Below, one piece after another: positions 1 to 8,269 of a DNA stretch of 48,772 bases; within the stretch, counting starts at the first letter, position 1; every line of letters begins with the position of its first letter. Made by a program: the position numbers and the translations under genes. Origin of the DNA: Dehalococcoidia bacterium (GTDB lineage Bacteria; Chloroflexota; Dehalococcoidia; SM23-28-2; RBG-16-64-32); NCBI GenBank assembly GCA_030649945.1, contig JAUSFE010000085.1, positions 1-48,772 on the forward strand, in the 5' to 3' direction. Under the pieces are notes generated by a model that was not told the DNA's origin, did not search any database, and worked only from the letters and a program-made list of their open reading frames with translations.

Positions 1-145
1 CCTTCAGGAGGGACTCCAATCCCTCAAAATTGTTCTCCACGTTGACCGATCAGCTCGACGACTAATCTGAATACCTTCGGTAACCCTACTTCTTGAGGCA
101 ACGGCTCTCAGTTCGGTAACCATCTTAATGAGGCACATCGCTCTA
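1..145. other. left-edge sequence without a recognisable gene
   Basis: No open reading frame or RNA gene is recognisable. The stretch is less GC-rich than what follows and holds the short repeat TTCGGTAACC twice, near 74 and 114. It could be the end of a feature that lies outside the window. Confidence 0.3.
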
Positions 146-175
146 TTGACACGCGGCCCGGCCCGCCGCTAGCAT
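146..175 (+). promoter_or_regulatory. promoter of rnhB
   Basis: A TTGACA -35 box (146-151) is followed after 18 bp by TAGCAT (170-175). The predicted transcript would begin about 182, only some six bases before the ATG at 188, so the mRNA is probably leaderless or nearly so. Confidence 0.55.
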
Positions 176-187
176 TCGGCCAGCGCT

Positions 188-907
188 ATGGGGTCCTCTC
201 CTGGGCGAGGTCGGCCGGAACGTCCAACGTTCGCCGTCGAACGCTCTCTCTGGGCAGGGGGCGTTGAGCTGGTAGCCGGCATTGATGAGGTGGGGCGGGG
301 GCCGCTGGCGGGCCCTGTCGCCGCCGGCGCCGTGATCCTGCCGCCGGGCGCGCGCTTCCGCTGGCTGGGGCGCGTCCGCGATAGCAAGCAGTTGACCGCC
401 GCTGCCCGCGAGGAGCTGGCCGAGCATATCTGGGCCCGCGCCCTCGCCGCCGCCGTCGCCTTCGTGCCCGTGCGCGTCATCGACCGCATCGGCATCGCCG
501 AGGCCTCGCGGCAGGCGATGCTGGCCGCCGTGGGCGACCTGGGCCTGCGCCCCGGGCACCTGCTGATCGACGCCTTCCGCCTGCCCGGCTGCTCCCTCGG
601 CCAGACGCCCATCATCGGCGGCGACGAGACGTCCCTGTCCATCGCCTGCGCCTCGATCGTCGCCAAGGTGGCGCGCGACCGCTGGATGAGCGAGCGCGAG
701 CCGGAGTACCCCGGCTACGGCTTCGTGACGAACAAGGGATACTGCACGCCTGAGCACGTGGCAGCGTTGGGGCGCCTGGGCCCCTGCGACCTGCACCGCC
801 ATTCCTTTTCGCCGGTCAAGGAGATGGTTGCGGAGCGCGACGGCCCGGAAGCGCTGCCGCCGGCCGCGTTTCCGCTGCAACCGGCGATGTCGCTGGTGGC
901 CCCATAG
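188..907 (+). CDS. rnhB: ribonuclease HII
   Basis: This 239-residue protein is ribonuclease HII, which cuts the RNA strand of RNA-DNA hybrids and starts removal of misincorporated ribonucleotides in the cytoplasm. The family signature GIDEVGRGPLAGP begins near residue 31 and supplies the first acidic catalytic pair; LLIDAF and the block DETSLSIACASIVAKVARD supply the others. The N-terminal 20 residues are not conserved. No Shine-Dalgarno sequence precedes the ATG, which fits the -10 box found 12 bp upstream. rnhB often neighbours yraN; here a phosphotriesterase homologue lies between the two. Confidence 0.95.
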   Translation: MGSSPGRGRPERPTFAVERSLWAGGVELVAGIDEVGRGPLAGPVAAGAVILPPGARFRWLGRVRDSKQLTAAAREELAEHIWARALAAAVAFVPVRVIDRIGIAEASRQAMLAAVGDLGLRPGHLLIDAFRLPGCSLGQTPIIGGDETSLSIACASIVAKVARDRWMSEREPEYPGYGFVTNKGYCTPEHVAALGRLGPCDLHRHSFSPVKEMVAERDGPEALPPAAFPLQPAMSLVAP

Positions 908-1241
908 GGCTCCGCATCAGCCGACGCGACGTGGGTGCAGGGGCGGGGGTGTAGGGCGACGGAGCCTCACCGTTGCGCACTGGCACACCGTCTTGCTCCG
1001 CTCATGGTACGAGTGCCTCACCATGAGCGGGACGGGGCGCCGTGCGGTGGCGGCTCGTGCGCTCATCAGGGGAGCCCTTCCACTACCGCCGCCCGCTGTG
1101 ATCATGCAGGCAGTCGTGTGCGCGGAGCGGTACAGGACGCGCTCCTACCCGCTCACCCTGAGGCTCTCGTAGGGCGAGCGGAGCCACAACGCCGCGCCTT
1201 GCGATATAATCAGCCGCGACCTCCAGGAAAGGAGCACCCGC
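908..1241. other. intergenic region with hairpin and php -10 box
   Basis: No convincing gene lies in these 334 bases. A 9-bp perfect stem, GCTCATGGT (1000-1008) with its complement at 1020-1028, forms a hairpin with an 11-nt loop that may end rnhB transcription, although no T-run follows. TATAAT at 1205-1210 is a good -10 box for the next gene, but no clear -35 box is seen. Confidence 0.4.
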
Positions 1242-2192
1242 ATGCCCACCATCAACACCGTCTCCGGCCCGCTGGACACCGCCGCCCTGGGCTTCACGCT
1301 GATGCACGAGCACATCCTGGTCCAGTCTCCAAACCTGAAAGAGAACTTCGCGGTGATGGACCGCGAGAAGGAGGCGAAGAAGGCGGCCCAGAAGCTGAAG
1401 GATGTCCAGGCGCGCGGCGTGAAGACGATCGTGGACCTGACCCCCGGCGACTGGCGCGACATCCCGTTCGTGAAGGAGGTGGTGGCCCGCAGCGGCATGC
1501 AGGTGATCGTCGCCACGGGCATCTACTGGGAGGTCCCGCACTTCTTCCGGACCCTCAGCACGCGCACTCCGGACTACATCGCGGACCTCTTCGTGAAGGA
1601 CATTGATGAGGGCATCATGGATACGGGGGTCCGCGCCGGCATCATCAAGTGCGCCACGGATGAGACGGGCGTCACGGAGGACGTGGAGCGCATCCTGCGG
1701 GCCTGCGCCAGGGCGCACCGCCGCACGGGCGTTCCTATCTCCACCCACACACACGCCGCCAGCGGGGTGGGACTTAAGCAACAGGACGTGTTCGAGAGCG
1801 AGGGCGTGGACCTGGGCCGCGCGATCATCGGTCACAGCGGCGATAGCGAGGACCTGGAATACCTGCGCAGGCTCATGGGCCGCGGCAGCTACATTGGCAT
1901 GGACCGCTTTGGCCTGGACCAGTTTCTGCCCACCGCCAGGCGCGTGGCCACCATCAAGGCTCTCTGCGATGCCGGATACGCGGAGAAGATGGTGCTCTCC
2001 CACGACGCCTCCTGCTACTTCGACTGGGCGCCGGCGGAGCTGATCCCGGCCGTGGTTCCCAACTGGCACTTCAACTACATCCCGGACGAGATCATCCCGG
2101 CCCTGCGCGGGGCGGGCGTGAGCGAGGAGCACATCCGCGCGATGACCACCGACAACCCGCGGCGCATCTTTGAGCGCCAGGGCGGGTATTAG
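1242..2192 (+). CDS. phosphotriesterase-family amidohydrolase
   Basis: This 316-residue protein belongs to the phosphotriesterase (PTE/Php/PLL) branch of the binuclear-metal amidohydrolases. The ligand set is visible in order: HEH (His22, His24), Lys136 in GIIKCATDE (the carbamylated bridging lysine in this family), His169 in STHTH, His198 in IIGHSGD and Asp255 in LSHDAS. The C-terminal DNPRRIFE is a family trait. Such enzymes act as lactonases or phosphotriesterases; the substrate cannot be told from sequence. The ATG follows AAGGAG at a normal distance, and a TATAAT lies upstream at 1205-1210. Confidence 0.9.
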   Translation: MPTINTVSGPLDTAALGFTLMHEHILVQSPNLKENFAVMDREKEAKKAAQKLKDVQARGVKTIVDLTPGDWRDIPFVKEVVARSGMQVIVATGIYWEVPHFFRTLSTRTPDYIADLFVKDIDEGIMDTGVRAGIIKCATDETGVTEDVERILRACARAHRRTGVPISTHTHAASGVGLKQQDVFESEGVDLGRAIIGHSGDSEDLEYLRRLMGRGSYIGMDRFGLDQFLPTARRVATIKALCDAGYAEKMVLSHDASCYFDWAPAELIPAVVPNWHFNYIPDEIIPALRGAGVSEEHIRAMTTDNPRRIFERQGGY

Positions 2193-2425
2193 GTGGATAG
2201 TGGATAGTGGACAGTGGATAGAGCCCCACAGCCCCACGCGGCCCAGACGAACCTGTCATTCTGAGCGAGATGACATTCTTCGCCGAGACGCGATGCTACG
2301 CGAAGGAATCTGGGGTGGTGCCAGCGCACGCAACGGGGCGGTGTGGGCAGACGACGCCGCCTGCCACGGCGAGATCACGTTCTGCATTGGGGCACTGAGC
2401 GAGGGAATCTGGGGCGGGGCCTAGG
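2193..2425. repeat. non-coding repeat-rich spacer
   Basis: The spacer opens with a short tandem of GTGGATA-like units (2193-2220). Two stretches of the generic type TCATTCTGAGCGA...GAAGGAATCTGGGG follow (about 2256-2318 and 2370-2420). No gene is seen. Such dispersed repeats are common between genes of Chloroflexota draft genomes; their role is unknown. Confidence 0.45.
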
Positions 2426-2836
2426 GTGAGTCAAGAGACCACAGCGATGGCAGGCGAAAACCGCGGCCGGAAGGACCCCCGCCGCGCCCTCGGCGACTTC
2501 GGGGAGCGGCTCGCCGTCCAGCACCTGCTCGCCAAGGGGTACCGCATCCGCGGGCGCAACGTGCGCATCCCCGAGGGCGAGATCGACATCGTGGCCGAGC
2601 GTGGGGAGCTGCTGCTGTTTGTGGAGGTGCGCTGCCGCCGCGGGCGGTCGATGGGCACCGCCGTGGAGTCGCTCACACCCGCGAAGCAGCGCCGCCTGGT
2701 GGCGCTGGCAGAGGCCTACGGCCAGGAGGATGACCTGCCCCCGGAACGGCGCATCGACGTTATCGCCGTCGATCTGGCGCCGGACGGACGCCTGCTGTCG
2801 CTCCAGCACATCGAGGGCGCGGTCTGGGCGGAGTAG
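2426..2836 (+). CDS. YraN family (UPF0102) putative endonuclease
   Basis: This 136-residue protein is of the YraN/UPF0102 family, a small fold related to Holliday-junction resolvases and restriction nucleases. The conserved core is visible: GDFGERLAVQHL near residue 27, then GEIDIVAERGELLLFVEVR, which carries the D and ExR residues typical of PD-(D/E)XK sites. The family's role is not settled. The GTG at 2426 gives the longest form; an ATG at 2447 is an alternative, and both lack a strong ribosome binding site. Proximity to rnhB is usual for the family. Confidence 0.88.
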   Translation: MSQETTAMAGENRGRKDPRRALGDFGERLAVQHLLAKGYRIRGRNVRIPEGEIDIVAERGELLLFVEVRCRRGRSMGTAVESLTPAKQRRLVALAEAYGQEDDLPPERRIDVIAVDLAPDGRLLSLQHIEGAVWAE

Positions 2837-2981
2837 CCCGGCGCGCGCCCAGTTATACCTGCCGGCGGTGTCAGCCCCGGCCCCGGCGCTCGGCTCTGCC
2901 AGCGGCCCCTTTTCGCAGAACCCCCCTCGCGTATTTGGCGTAGAGTAGACAGAGCCTGCTGGCTTTAGATCGAGGGTAGAG

Positions 2982-4019
2982 ATGGCCACCTTCCTCCGCG
3001 AGCGAGGCTTCCTCGCCGGCTATGCCGCGATGCTGTTCGGCGTAACGCTTCTCGTCGCCGGCTTCGGCATCGACGCGTACCTGCACTCGCGGGATCCGGA
3101 CCTGGCAGAGCGCGAGGGCGTCTTTACCACGAGCAACCCGGGGCATCTGCTGGTGGTGATCGGCCTGGCGTGCACCATCCTGGGGGCGTTCATCGGCCCG
3201 TACACGCGCTGGGTGCTGGCGCGCCGGTCGGTTGTGCTCTCGGCCCTGGTACCGGCCATTGCCCTCGCCGCCGCCGTCTCTATCTCGGCCGTCTTCGCCC
3301 TCACGATCAACGACCTGGACCATGGCGATGAGCACGGCCACGCGGACCAGGCGTCCGTCGAGACGGCGGCGGACACGGCGGGAGGATCTGGCGTCACAAC
3401 GGCGGCCGGAGGCGAGCGCGGGCACGATGCGGCGGTGACAGCGGAGCACGGCAGCCACGCGCTGCCCATATTGCCGCGGCACCTGGCGACGGTGGCCCTG
3501 GAGGAGTCGACGTTCCACGAGCCGTCGCAGCAGGCGGCCGTCACGGAAGAGAACATGCGCTTCGCAGAGCAGTTCCTTGCCGGTGTGAAGCTGGAGACGG
3601 CGAAGTACCAGGATGTCTCGGTGGCCGAGGCGGAGGGTTACACGCGCATCACGCCGGACCTGCCGCTGATCGGCGCGCACTTCTACAACGCGCAGTACGT
3701 GGGCAGCCTGGCGCCCGGCCACCCCGGGATCATCCTTTACCAGAGCGACGGCGCCGGTGGCTGGAAGCTGGCGGGCCTGGCGTACATGATACCGAAAGTG
3801 CCCGGTATTGATACGCCGCCGGACACTCAGCTCGGCGGCCTTGCGCAGTGGCACTACCACACCAACCTCTGCTTCTCGCCGGGCAACGTGACGATTGCGG
3901 TGGACGGGGCGCACTGCGGCGGCCTGTTCATCGCGGAGACGCCGTGGCTGCTGCACGTCTGGGCGTGGAAGGACAGCCCGGAAGGCGTCTTCAACCACGC
4001 GAACAGCCTGTTGCAGTAG
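2982..4019 (+). CDS. membrane protein with a WHYHTN-containing extracytoplasmic domain
   Basis: I do not recognise a named family. The 345-residue protein has three hydrophobic segments (about residues 10-30, 55-73 and 82-108), then a His/Glu-rich acidic linker, then a domain of about 170 residues probably outside the membrane. That domain contains GWKLAGLAYMIP and QWHYHTNLCFSPG followed by AHCGG and WLLHVWAW. The clustered His and two Cys suggest a metal site, but this is inference. GAGGG precedes the ATG. The stop is four bases before an inverted-repeat element, and the next gene is convergent. Confidence 0.75.
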   Translation: MATFLRERGFLAGYAAMLFGVTLLVAGFGIDAYLHSRDPDLAEREGVFTTSNPGHLLVVIGLACTILGAFIGPYTRWVLARRSVVLSALVPAIALAAAVSISAVFALTINDLDHGDEHGHADQASVETAADTAGGSGVTTAAGGERGHDAAVTAEHGSHALPILPRHLATVALEESTFHEPSQQAAVTEENMRFAEQFLAGVKLETAKYQDVSVAEAEGYTRITPDLPLIGAHFYNAQYVGSLAPGHPGIILYQSDGAGGWKLAGLAYMIPKVPGIDTPPDTQLGGLAQWHYHTNLCFSPGNVTIAVDGAHCGGLFIAETPWLLHVWAWKDSPEGVFNHANSLLQ

Positions 4020-4022
4020 GGG

Positions 4023-4161
4023 CTAGCAGGGTGCTGAAAAACCAGTTCTCGTCCCACACCACACCCCACCCAAAGAAAGAATTGAATCTGGGGGACACCC
4101 CCAGACCCCCGTCAAAGGGGCTTTGCCCCTCTGTACTCCCCTTTTTTCAGCGCCCTGCTAG
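4023..4161. repeat. MITE-like inverted-repeat element, copy A
   Basis: The 139-bp element begins CTAGCAGGGTGCTGAAAAA (4023-4041) and ends with its inverted copy, one mismatch, at 4143-4161. Inside are two further hairpins: CTGGGGG-aca-CCCCCAG (4088-4104) and AGGGG-ctttg-CCCCT (4116-4130). The right end supplies the TAG stop codon of the convergent radical SAM gene. It lies between two convergent genes and could end transcription from both sides. A diverged copy in opposite orientation lies at 21273-21453 and a lone end at 28581-28602. Confidence 0.7.
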
Positions 4162-5183
4162 TCGTCTGCGGCGGCGGCGACCGGTGTTGCGGCTGGTGCT
4201 GCGCGGCGGCGACGGCCGTTGTCGAACATCGTGCCGCGAAAGTAGCCCTTGAGGACGGCGCGCACGAAGGCCGGCTTGTCGTTATCAACGAGCGAGCAGC
4301 GGAAGGCGCAGCCCACGGAACAGCCTTCCTCGCAACCCTTGGATGTCCGCGATTGTTCCTTCAGGTCGGCGGCGCTGTAGTCCTCGACGGGCTTCCCCAG
4401 CCGGTCCAGCTGCGAGGCGCAGAGCTGCACTTTGCCGAACTCGTCCACGTACAGGTAGCGAGCGCCGGCGCGGCACTTCCAGGCCGGGCGCTCTGCCTGC
4501 AGCAGGCTCTTGCCGTACTCGTAGTCCAGGAAGGTGAACGGCTTGCCAGTCTGGTAGAAGTCCTCGTACAGGTCCAGGTAGGGATCTCCTTCAATGGCGA
4601 CATAACCCCTGGCGTTGTGGATGAGGTTCACGGACATCCGGAAGCCGAAGGCCTGCACGTCCTGCACCAGCTGCCGGAAGTCGTCCTTCGACGACTCGCA
4701 GAGCACCGCCGTCACGTGCACATCGAAGCGGGCCAGCCGCTGCAGGCGCTCCAGCCGGGTGCGTAAGGAGCGCAGGGACTTCTGGATGTAGCGCGTCGGG
4801 TCGGCGTGCAGCGTATCGATGCTCACGGTCAGGTTGTTCAACCCGGCCTGGTTGAGCGCCTCGATGACGCCGTTGCGCAGGAGGAAGCCGTTGGTGACGA
4901 TGCTGGTGTTGGCCTTGCGCCCGGCGTAGCGCACGATCTCCGCCACGTGCGGGTGCAGCAGCGGCTCGCCGCCCAGCAGGGTGATGTTGGCGGCGCCCAG
5001 GCGGTGGAGGGCGTCGATACGGCGCTTGAGGTCGTCCAGCGGCACCGGGTCGGAGACGCTGTCGTACTCGGAGCAGTAGCCGCAGCTCAGGTTGCAGCGG
5101 CGGGTGACGATGAGCTGGGCGTCCATGGGCGCGTTTGTGAAGAGGATGCGCGGGACGGCGCGGAGGAGGTTCTTAACCTGCAT
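4158..5183 (-). CDS. radical SAM protein with C-terminal cysteine cluster
   Basis: This 341-residue protein is a radical SAM enzyme. CNLSCGYC (Cys30, Cys34, Cys37) binds the catalytic 4Fe-4S cluster, and LLGGEPLLHP is the usual GGEP element. A C-terminal set of cysteines (CRAGARYLYVDEFGKVQLC, then GCEEGCSVGCAFRC) resembles a SPASM or twitch auxiliary-cluster domain. The organisation recalls HpnH and peptide- or lipid-modifying enzymes, but the substrate is not known. It lies 44 bp downstream of a PAP2-type membrane protein on the same strand, so a lipid-linked substrate is possible. Its TAG stop is formed by the end of the repeat element. Confidence 0.85.
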   Translation of the reverse strand: MQVKNLLRAVPRILFTNAPMDAQLIVTRRCNLSCGYCSEYDSVSDPVPLDDLKRRIDALHRLGAANITLLGGEPLLHPHVAEIVRYAGRKANTSIVTNGFLLRNGVIEALNQAGLNNLTVSIDTLHADPTRYIQKSLRSLRTRLERLQRLARFDVHVTAVLCESSKDDFRQLVQDVQAFGFRMSVNLIHNARGYVAIEGDPYLDLYEDFYQTGKPFTFLDYEYGKSLLQAERPAWKCRAGARYLYVDEFGKVQLCASQLDRLGKPVEDYSAADLKEQSRTSKGCEEGCSVGCAFRCSLVDNDKPAFVRAVLKGYFRGTMFDNGRRRRAAPAATPVAAAADD

Positions 5184-5227
5184 GCGCTGTGCCTCTGGTG
5201 AACGCCGGCGGGGCCGTCATGGGTGCG

Positions 5228-6160
5228 CTAGGCGGGGCGTGTCAGCCGCTCTGGTTGCTGCTCTGAGGGCGCCACGCCGCAGAGCCAGCAGAGCCAGCTC
5301 GCCCAGCCCTTCTTCCGCTCCGCCTTGCTCTCCGCCGAAAAGGCGCGCATCACCAGCCAGCGGGCGGCGAGGGCGATGCCGAGGCCGATGAGCATGACGC
5401 CGAGGCCGGCGGCGGCGTCCAGGATGTAGTGGTTGGCGGTGAGGATGATATCGATCAGCATCGCCAGCGGCATCAGCACGGCGAAGGCGCGCACGAAGAT
5501 GTTGCGGCTGGCCAGCCAGATGGAGATGCCGACCAGCAGGTTCCAGCCGATGTGCATGCTGGGCATGGCCGCGTATTCGTTCACGAACCACGAAGGTGTC
5601 AGCGGCCGGCTCTGCTGGTACTGCTGCACGACGGTGTCCACGAAGCCGAATCCGAGGCCCTCCGGCAGCAGCCGGGGCGGCGCTGTGGGGAAGTTGACGT
5701 AAAAGATGAGAGCGATGGCCCCGGACAGCAGGAAGGCGTTCCGCATCAGCAGGTATTGCGGCCGGTGCCAGAAGTACAGCCAGACCGCCAGCGTGCCGAT
5801 CACGGGCAGGTGGCCAAACAGGTAGAACCAGTTGAGCAGCTTCACCAGCCATTGATAGGACAGGATCCAGCTCTGCAGCTCCACCTCCCAGAAGATGCCG
5901 AGGCTCTTCTCCATGTTGATGATGTCCGCGCCCCTGGCGATCGCCTCGTCCACCTGGGTGACCGTGACGCCGCGCACCAGGTAGTAGATGGGCAGCGCCA
6001 CCGCGAGCAGCATGATCTCGGCGAGGTCATGGACGCCCGGACGCCAGGACAGGAGCGGATGAAGCGCCGCTTTCGCGCTGCGGGTGGTTCTCGAAATCAT
6101 AGGCCCTAAGCTGTCAGACAATCGCCGTCGCTGTGGAGCCACATCTGCGCCTGTGCTCAC
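5228..6160 (-). CDS. PAP2-superfamily membrane phosphatase/transferase (Aur1-like)
   Basis: This protein of up to 310 residues is a polytopic PAP2-family membrane enzyme of the inositolphosphotransferase/Aur1-like branch. About six membrane segments are visible. The catalytic motifs appear as AAMPSMHIGWNLL (motif C2-like His) and TANHYILDAAAG (motif C3-like His and Asp). Members transfer or remove phosphate groups on lipids. The GTG at 6160 gives the longest form; ATG at 6100 is an alternative that drops a basic leader. It probably forms a two-gene operon with the radical SAM gene. Confidence 0.85.
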   Translation of the reverse strand: MSTGADVAPQRRRLSDSLGPMISRTTRSAKAALHPLLSWRPGVHDLAEIMLLAVALPIYYLVRGVTVTQVDEAIARGADIINMEKSLGIFWEVELQSWILSYQWLVKLLNWFYLFGHLPVIGTLAVWLYFWHRPQYLLMRNAFLLSGAIALIFYVNFPTAPPRLLPEGLGFGFVDTVVQQYQQSRPLTPSWFVNEYAAMPSMHIGWNLLVGISIWLASRNIFVRAFAVLMPLAMLIDIILTANHYILDAAAGLGVMLIGLGIALAARWLVMRAFSAESKAERKKGWASWLCWLCGVAPSEQQPERLTRPA

Positions 6161-6251
6161 GACAGTGCCCCGGTGTCTGTTCCGTCTATGCCCACCTTAA
6201 GTGGTTTGCAAAGAGATTACCATATGAGCGGAGCCCCGCCAAGCCGAAAAA

Positions 6252-6279
6252 CGAGAAATTCTCGGGAAAATGTTAAAAT
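6252..6279 (+). promoter_or_regulatory. palindrome and -10 box before the nuclease gene
   Basis: A perfect 13-nt palindrome, CGAGAAATTCTCG (6252-6264), lies just before TAAAAT (6274-6279), where a -35 box or operator would sit. The ATG codons at 6282 and 6291 fall at or beyond the expected start of transcription, which implies a leaderless message starting at 6291. Confidence 0.4.
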
Positions 6280-6281
6280 AG

Positions 6282-7036
6282 ATGAGCGATATGCTCCGCA
6301 TCTCTGCTCTGAAGGTCCGAGTCTTCGACACCTGCCGTTTGCGTTACCGCTACCAGTACCTGGACCGCATCCCCGCCCGCCTGCGCCCCGGCGACACCGC
6401 CGGCAGCCTGGTCCACCGCGTCCTCTGCGATTTCTTCTCCGGGGTACCGCTTGAGGAGCGCAGCGGGAGCGGCTGCTCCAGATGCTCGCGGAGGGCTGGG
6501 AGGCGCTCTCGCCGCGCTACCGGCGCATGCCCGGCGCCGGTGATCTGCGAGAGGCGGCCGTCCGGCAGTTGGAGGACTTCGCGCGCAGCCACGACCTGCG
6601 GGCGCAGCCCTTCATGGTGGAGCCGTATTTCCAGGTGGAGGCCGGGCCCGGCGTGACGCTCATGGGCCGCCTGGACCGCATCGACGAGGAGCCCGGCGGC
6701 AGCCTCCACGTCATCGACTACAAGACCAGTGCTGAGCCGCAGGAGGTGGACGCGGGTCAGCTGCGGCTCTACGCTATAATGGTCGAAGCAAAGCTCGGCC
6801 GGTCCGTGTCGAGGGCCTCGTTCTGGTATCTGGGCGACGGCCAGGTCTGGACGCTGGAGCTGAGCGAGGAAGACAAGCGGCAGGCCTGCGCCGAGCTGCT
6901 GGCAGCCGCCAAAGCGATGACGAACGTGGCCGTATTTCCGCCCACCATGGGGCGCCACTGCGCGCACTGCCCCTACCTCTACGCCTGCGAGTTCCGTGAG
7001 GAGATCCAGCGCCGCCGCGGGGAGGAAGGCTGGTAG
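6282..7036 (+). pseudogene. RecB-family PD-(D/E)XK nuclease broken by a one-base frameshift
   Basis: Two reading frames together encode one RecB/Cas4-like nuclease of about 250 residues. The first frame gives LKVRVFDTCRLRYRYQYLD, typical of the N terminus of the AddB/RecB_2 group, and is good through FFSGVPLEE near 6458. The second frame resumes as AQRERLLQMLAEGW and continues through GRLDRIDEE, VIDYKTS (the catalytic D and xK) and CAHCPYLYAC. With the early Cys, this last motif makes a four-Cys iron-sulfur site. One missing G around 6456-6460 explains the break. It is either a true null allele or a sequencing error. Confidence 0.75.
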
Positions 7037-7043
7037 GCGAGCC

Positions 7044-7415
7044 GTGCCCATCTACGAGTTCCGCTGCAACGCCTGCCGCAGGCGCACGTCTGTCTTCACC
7101 CGCAGCATGGGTGCGCCCGCTGCCGCCGTCTGCCAGCACTGCGGCGCGCAGGACCTCTCGCGGCTCTTCTCGCGCGTGGCCGTTCTGCGCGGTGACGGGG
7201 ACGAGTCCGGCGGGTTCGACGAGTCCAGCCTGGCCGATGTGGACGACAACGACCCGCGGTCCATCGCCAAATGGGTGCGCAGGATGAGCCGCGAGATGGG
7301 AGAGCCGCTGGAGCCGCAGATGGAGGGCGAGCTGGAGCGCCTGGAGGCCGGCGAGAGCCTCGACGACTTCCACGACGGCGATGACGCCGAGGAGGAGTTT
7401 GGCGATGTCCCTTGA
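7044..7415 (+). CDS. FmdB-type zinc ribbon protein, copy 1
   Basis: This 123-residue protein starts with the FmdB/CxxC zinc ribbon: PIYEFRCNACRRRTSVFTRS, then CQHCGAQDLSRLFSRVAV. Four cysteines in two CxxC pairs bind one zinc. The remainder is acidic and without known domain. FmdB proteins are often called regulators, but function is mostly unproved. The GTG at 7044 is chosen because the ribbon begins at the next codon and GGAGG lies 20 bp upstream. The end overlaps the next gene by 11 bp. Confidence 0.85.
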   Translation: MPIYEFRCNACRRRTSVFTRSMGAPAAAVCQHCGAQDLSRLFSRVAVLRGDGDESGGFDESSLADVDDNDPRSIAKWVRRMSREMGEPLEPQMEGELERLEAGESLDDFHDGDDAEEEFGDVP

Positions 7416-7725
7416 CCCATCCCACGCCGTAGTCGAGAGGTCCCTCCGCGAGTACGTCCACGCATATCTCCCGGAGGTGCCGTCTAGCCCGCCGGGTGCG
7501 CCCATTGACCGGTCGCTCCGCGGATGGTTGCTGCGGTTCGCGCTACCCCGCGTGCTCGCTGCCATCGGCGTTGTCATCGGTGTAGTGCTCCTGACCGGAG
7601 TCCTCCACCTGATCTTTGCGGCCAACACCGTCTGCGAGCTGCGACCCCACGTGCAGCCGTTCGGCCCCGTCATCCAGGTCGAGGTCTGCTACCCAAAGGG
7701 CTTGATCTCCTCGCGGGGGAGCTGA
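7405..7725 (+). CDS. small single-pass membrane protein
   Basis: I do not recognise this 106-residue protein. A soluble N-terminal half (about 50 residues) is followed by one clear membrane segment (about 53-78, rich in V, L, I) and a short tail with two Cys, possibly outside the membrane. The ATG at 7405 is preceded by GGAGGAG at 7390 and lies inside the end of the FmdB gene, which implies translational coupling. Confidence 0.6.
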   Translation: MSLDPSHAVVERSLREYVHAYLPEVPSSPPGAPIDRSLRGWLLRFALPRVLAAIGVVIGVVLLTGVLHLIFAANTVCELRPHVQPFGPVIQVEVCYPKGLISSRGS

Positions 7726-7732
7726 GTACTCC

Positions 7733-7891
7733 ATGAGGCATGGCAACCCTCCTTCCGCCCGCGCCGGTGGTGGGCTGCACGCGGCCGGCCGCATCTGGAG
7801 CTACGCCTTCAGACGGCTGCTGGTCGGGGTCATCGGCGCGTTCATCCTTGTGACGATCCTGGGCCTCATCTTCTTCTCGCTGGGTCCTTAG
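7733..7891 (+). CDS. very small membrane protein (52 aa)
   Basis: ATG at 7733 opens a 52-codon frame ending at TAG 7889-7891. The product has a basic, Gly-rich N-terminal half and one strong C-terminal hydrophobic stretch, VGVIGAFILVTILGLIFF (about residues 31-48). It sits seven bases after the previous membrane protein and 20 bases before the second FmdB gene, in one operon. No obvious Shine-Dalgarno sequence is seen, so coding is probable rather than certain. Confidence 0.5.
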   Translation: MRHGNPPSARAGGGLHAAGRIWSYAFRRLLVGVIGAFILVTILGLIFFSLGP

Positions 7892-7911
7892 TGTGCGATG
7901 CTTCTTTCGCC

Positions 7912-8250
7912 ATGCCGATCTACGAGTACAAGTGCGCTGACTGCGGGCGCCTGACCAGCGTCTTCACGCGCAGCGTCAACGCGCCGGCGGCGGCCACGTG
8001 CCGGAACTGCGGCTCGCCGAAGCTGGAGCGGGCGCTTTCCCGCTTCGCGTACCATAGGTCGGAGGCGGACATCCTGCGGGACTACGGCGCCGAGCCGAAA
8101 CGGCTGGAAGACTACAAGGACCCGCGGCAGATAGGCCGCTGGGCGGAGCGCAAGTTCGACGAGTTCGGCGTCGAGATGCCGAAGGAGGCGCGTGAGATGA
8201 TCGACGCGGCGCGGGAGGGCGATTTCCCGGACCCGGTAAAGGACCTCTAG
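7912..8250 (+). CDS. FmdB-type zinc ribbon protein, copy 2
   Basis: This 112-residue protein has the same ribbon as copy 1: MPIYEYKCADCGRLTSVFTRS then CRNCGSPKLERALSRFAYHRS. The C-terminal part differs but shares the DPRxIxxWxRK block with copy 1, so the two are paralogues. ATG 7912 is preferred over the upstream in-frame GTG at 7891 because the conserved domain starts exactly there. It belongs to the same operon as the small membrane proteins and the translin-like gene. Confidence 0.85.
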   Translation: MPIYEYKCADCGRLTSVFTRSVNAPAAATCRNCGSPKLERALSRFAYHRSEADILRDYGAEPKRLEDYKDPRQIGRWAERKFDEFGVEMPKEAREMIDAAREGDFPDPVKDL

Positions 8251-8269
8251 TGCGAGGCCCGGGCACCCA

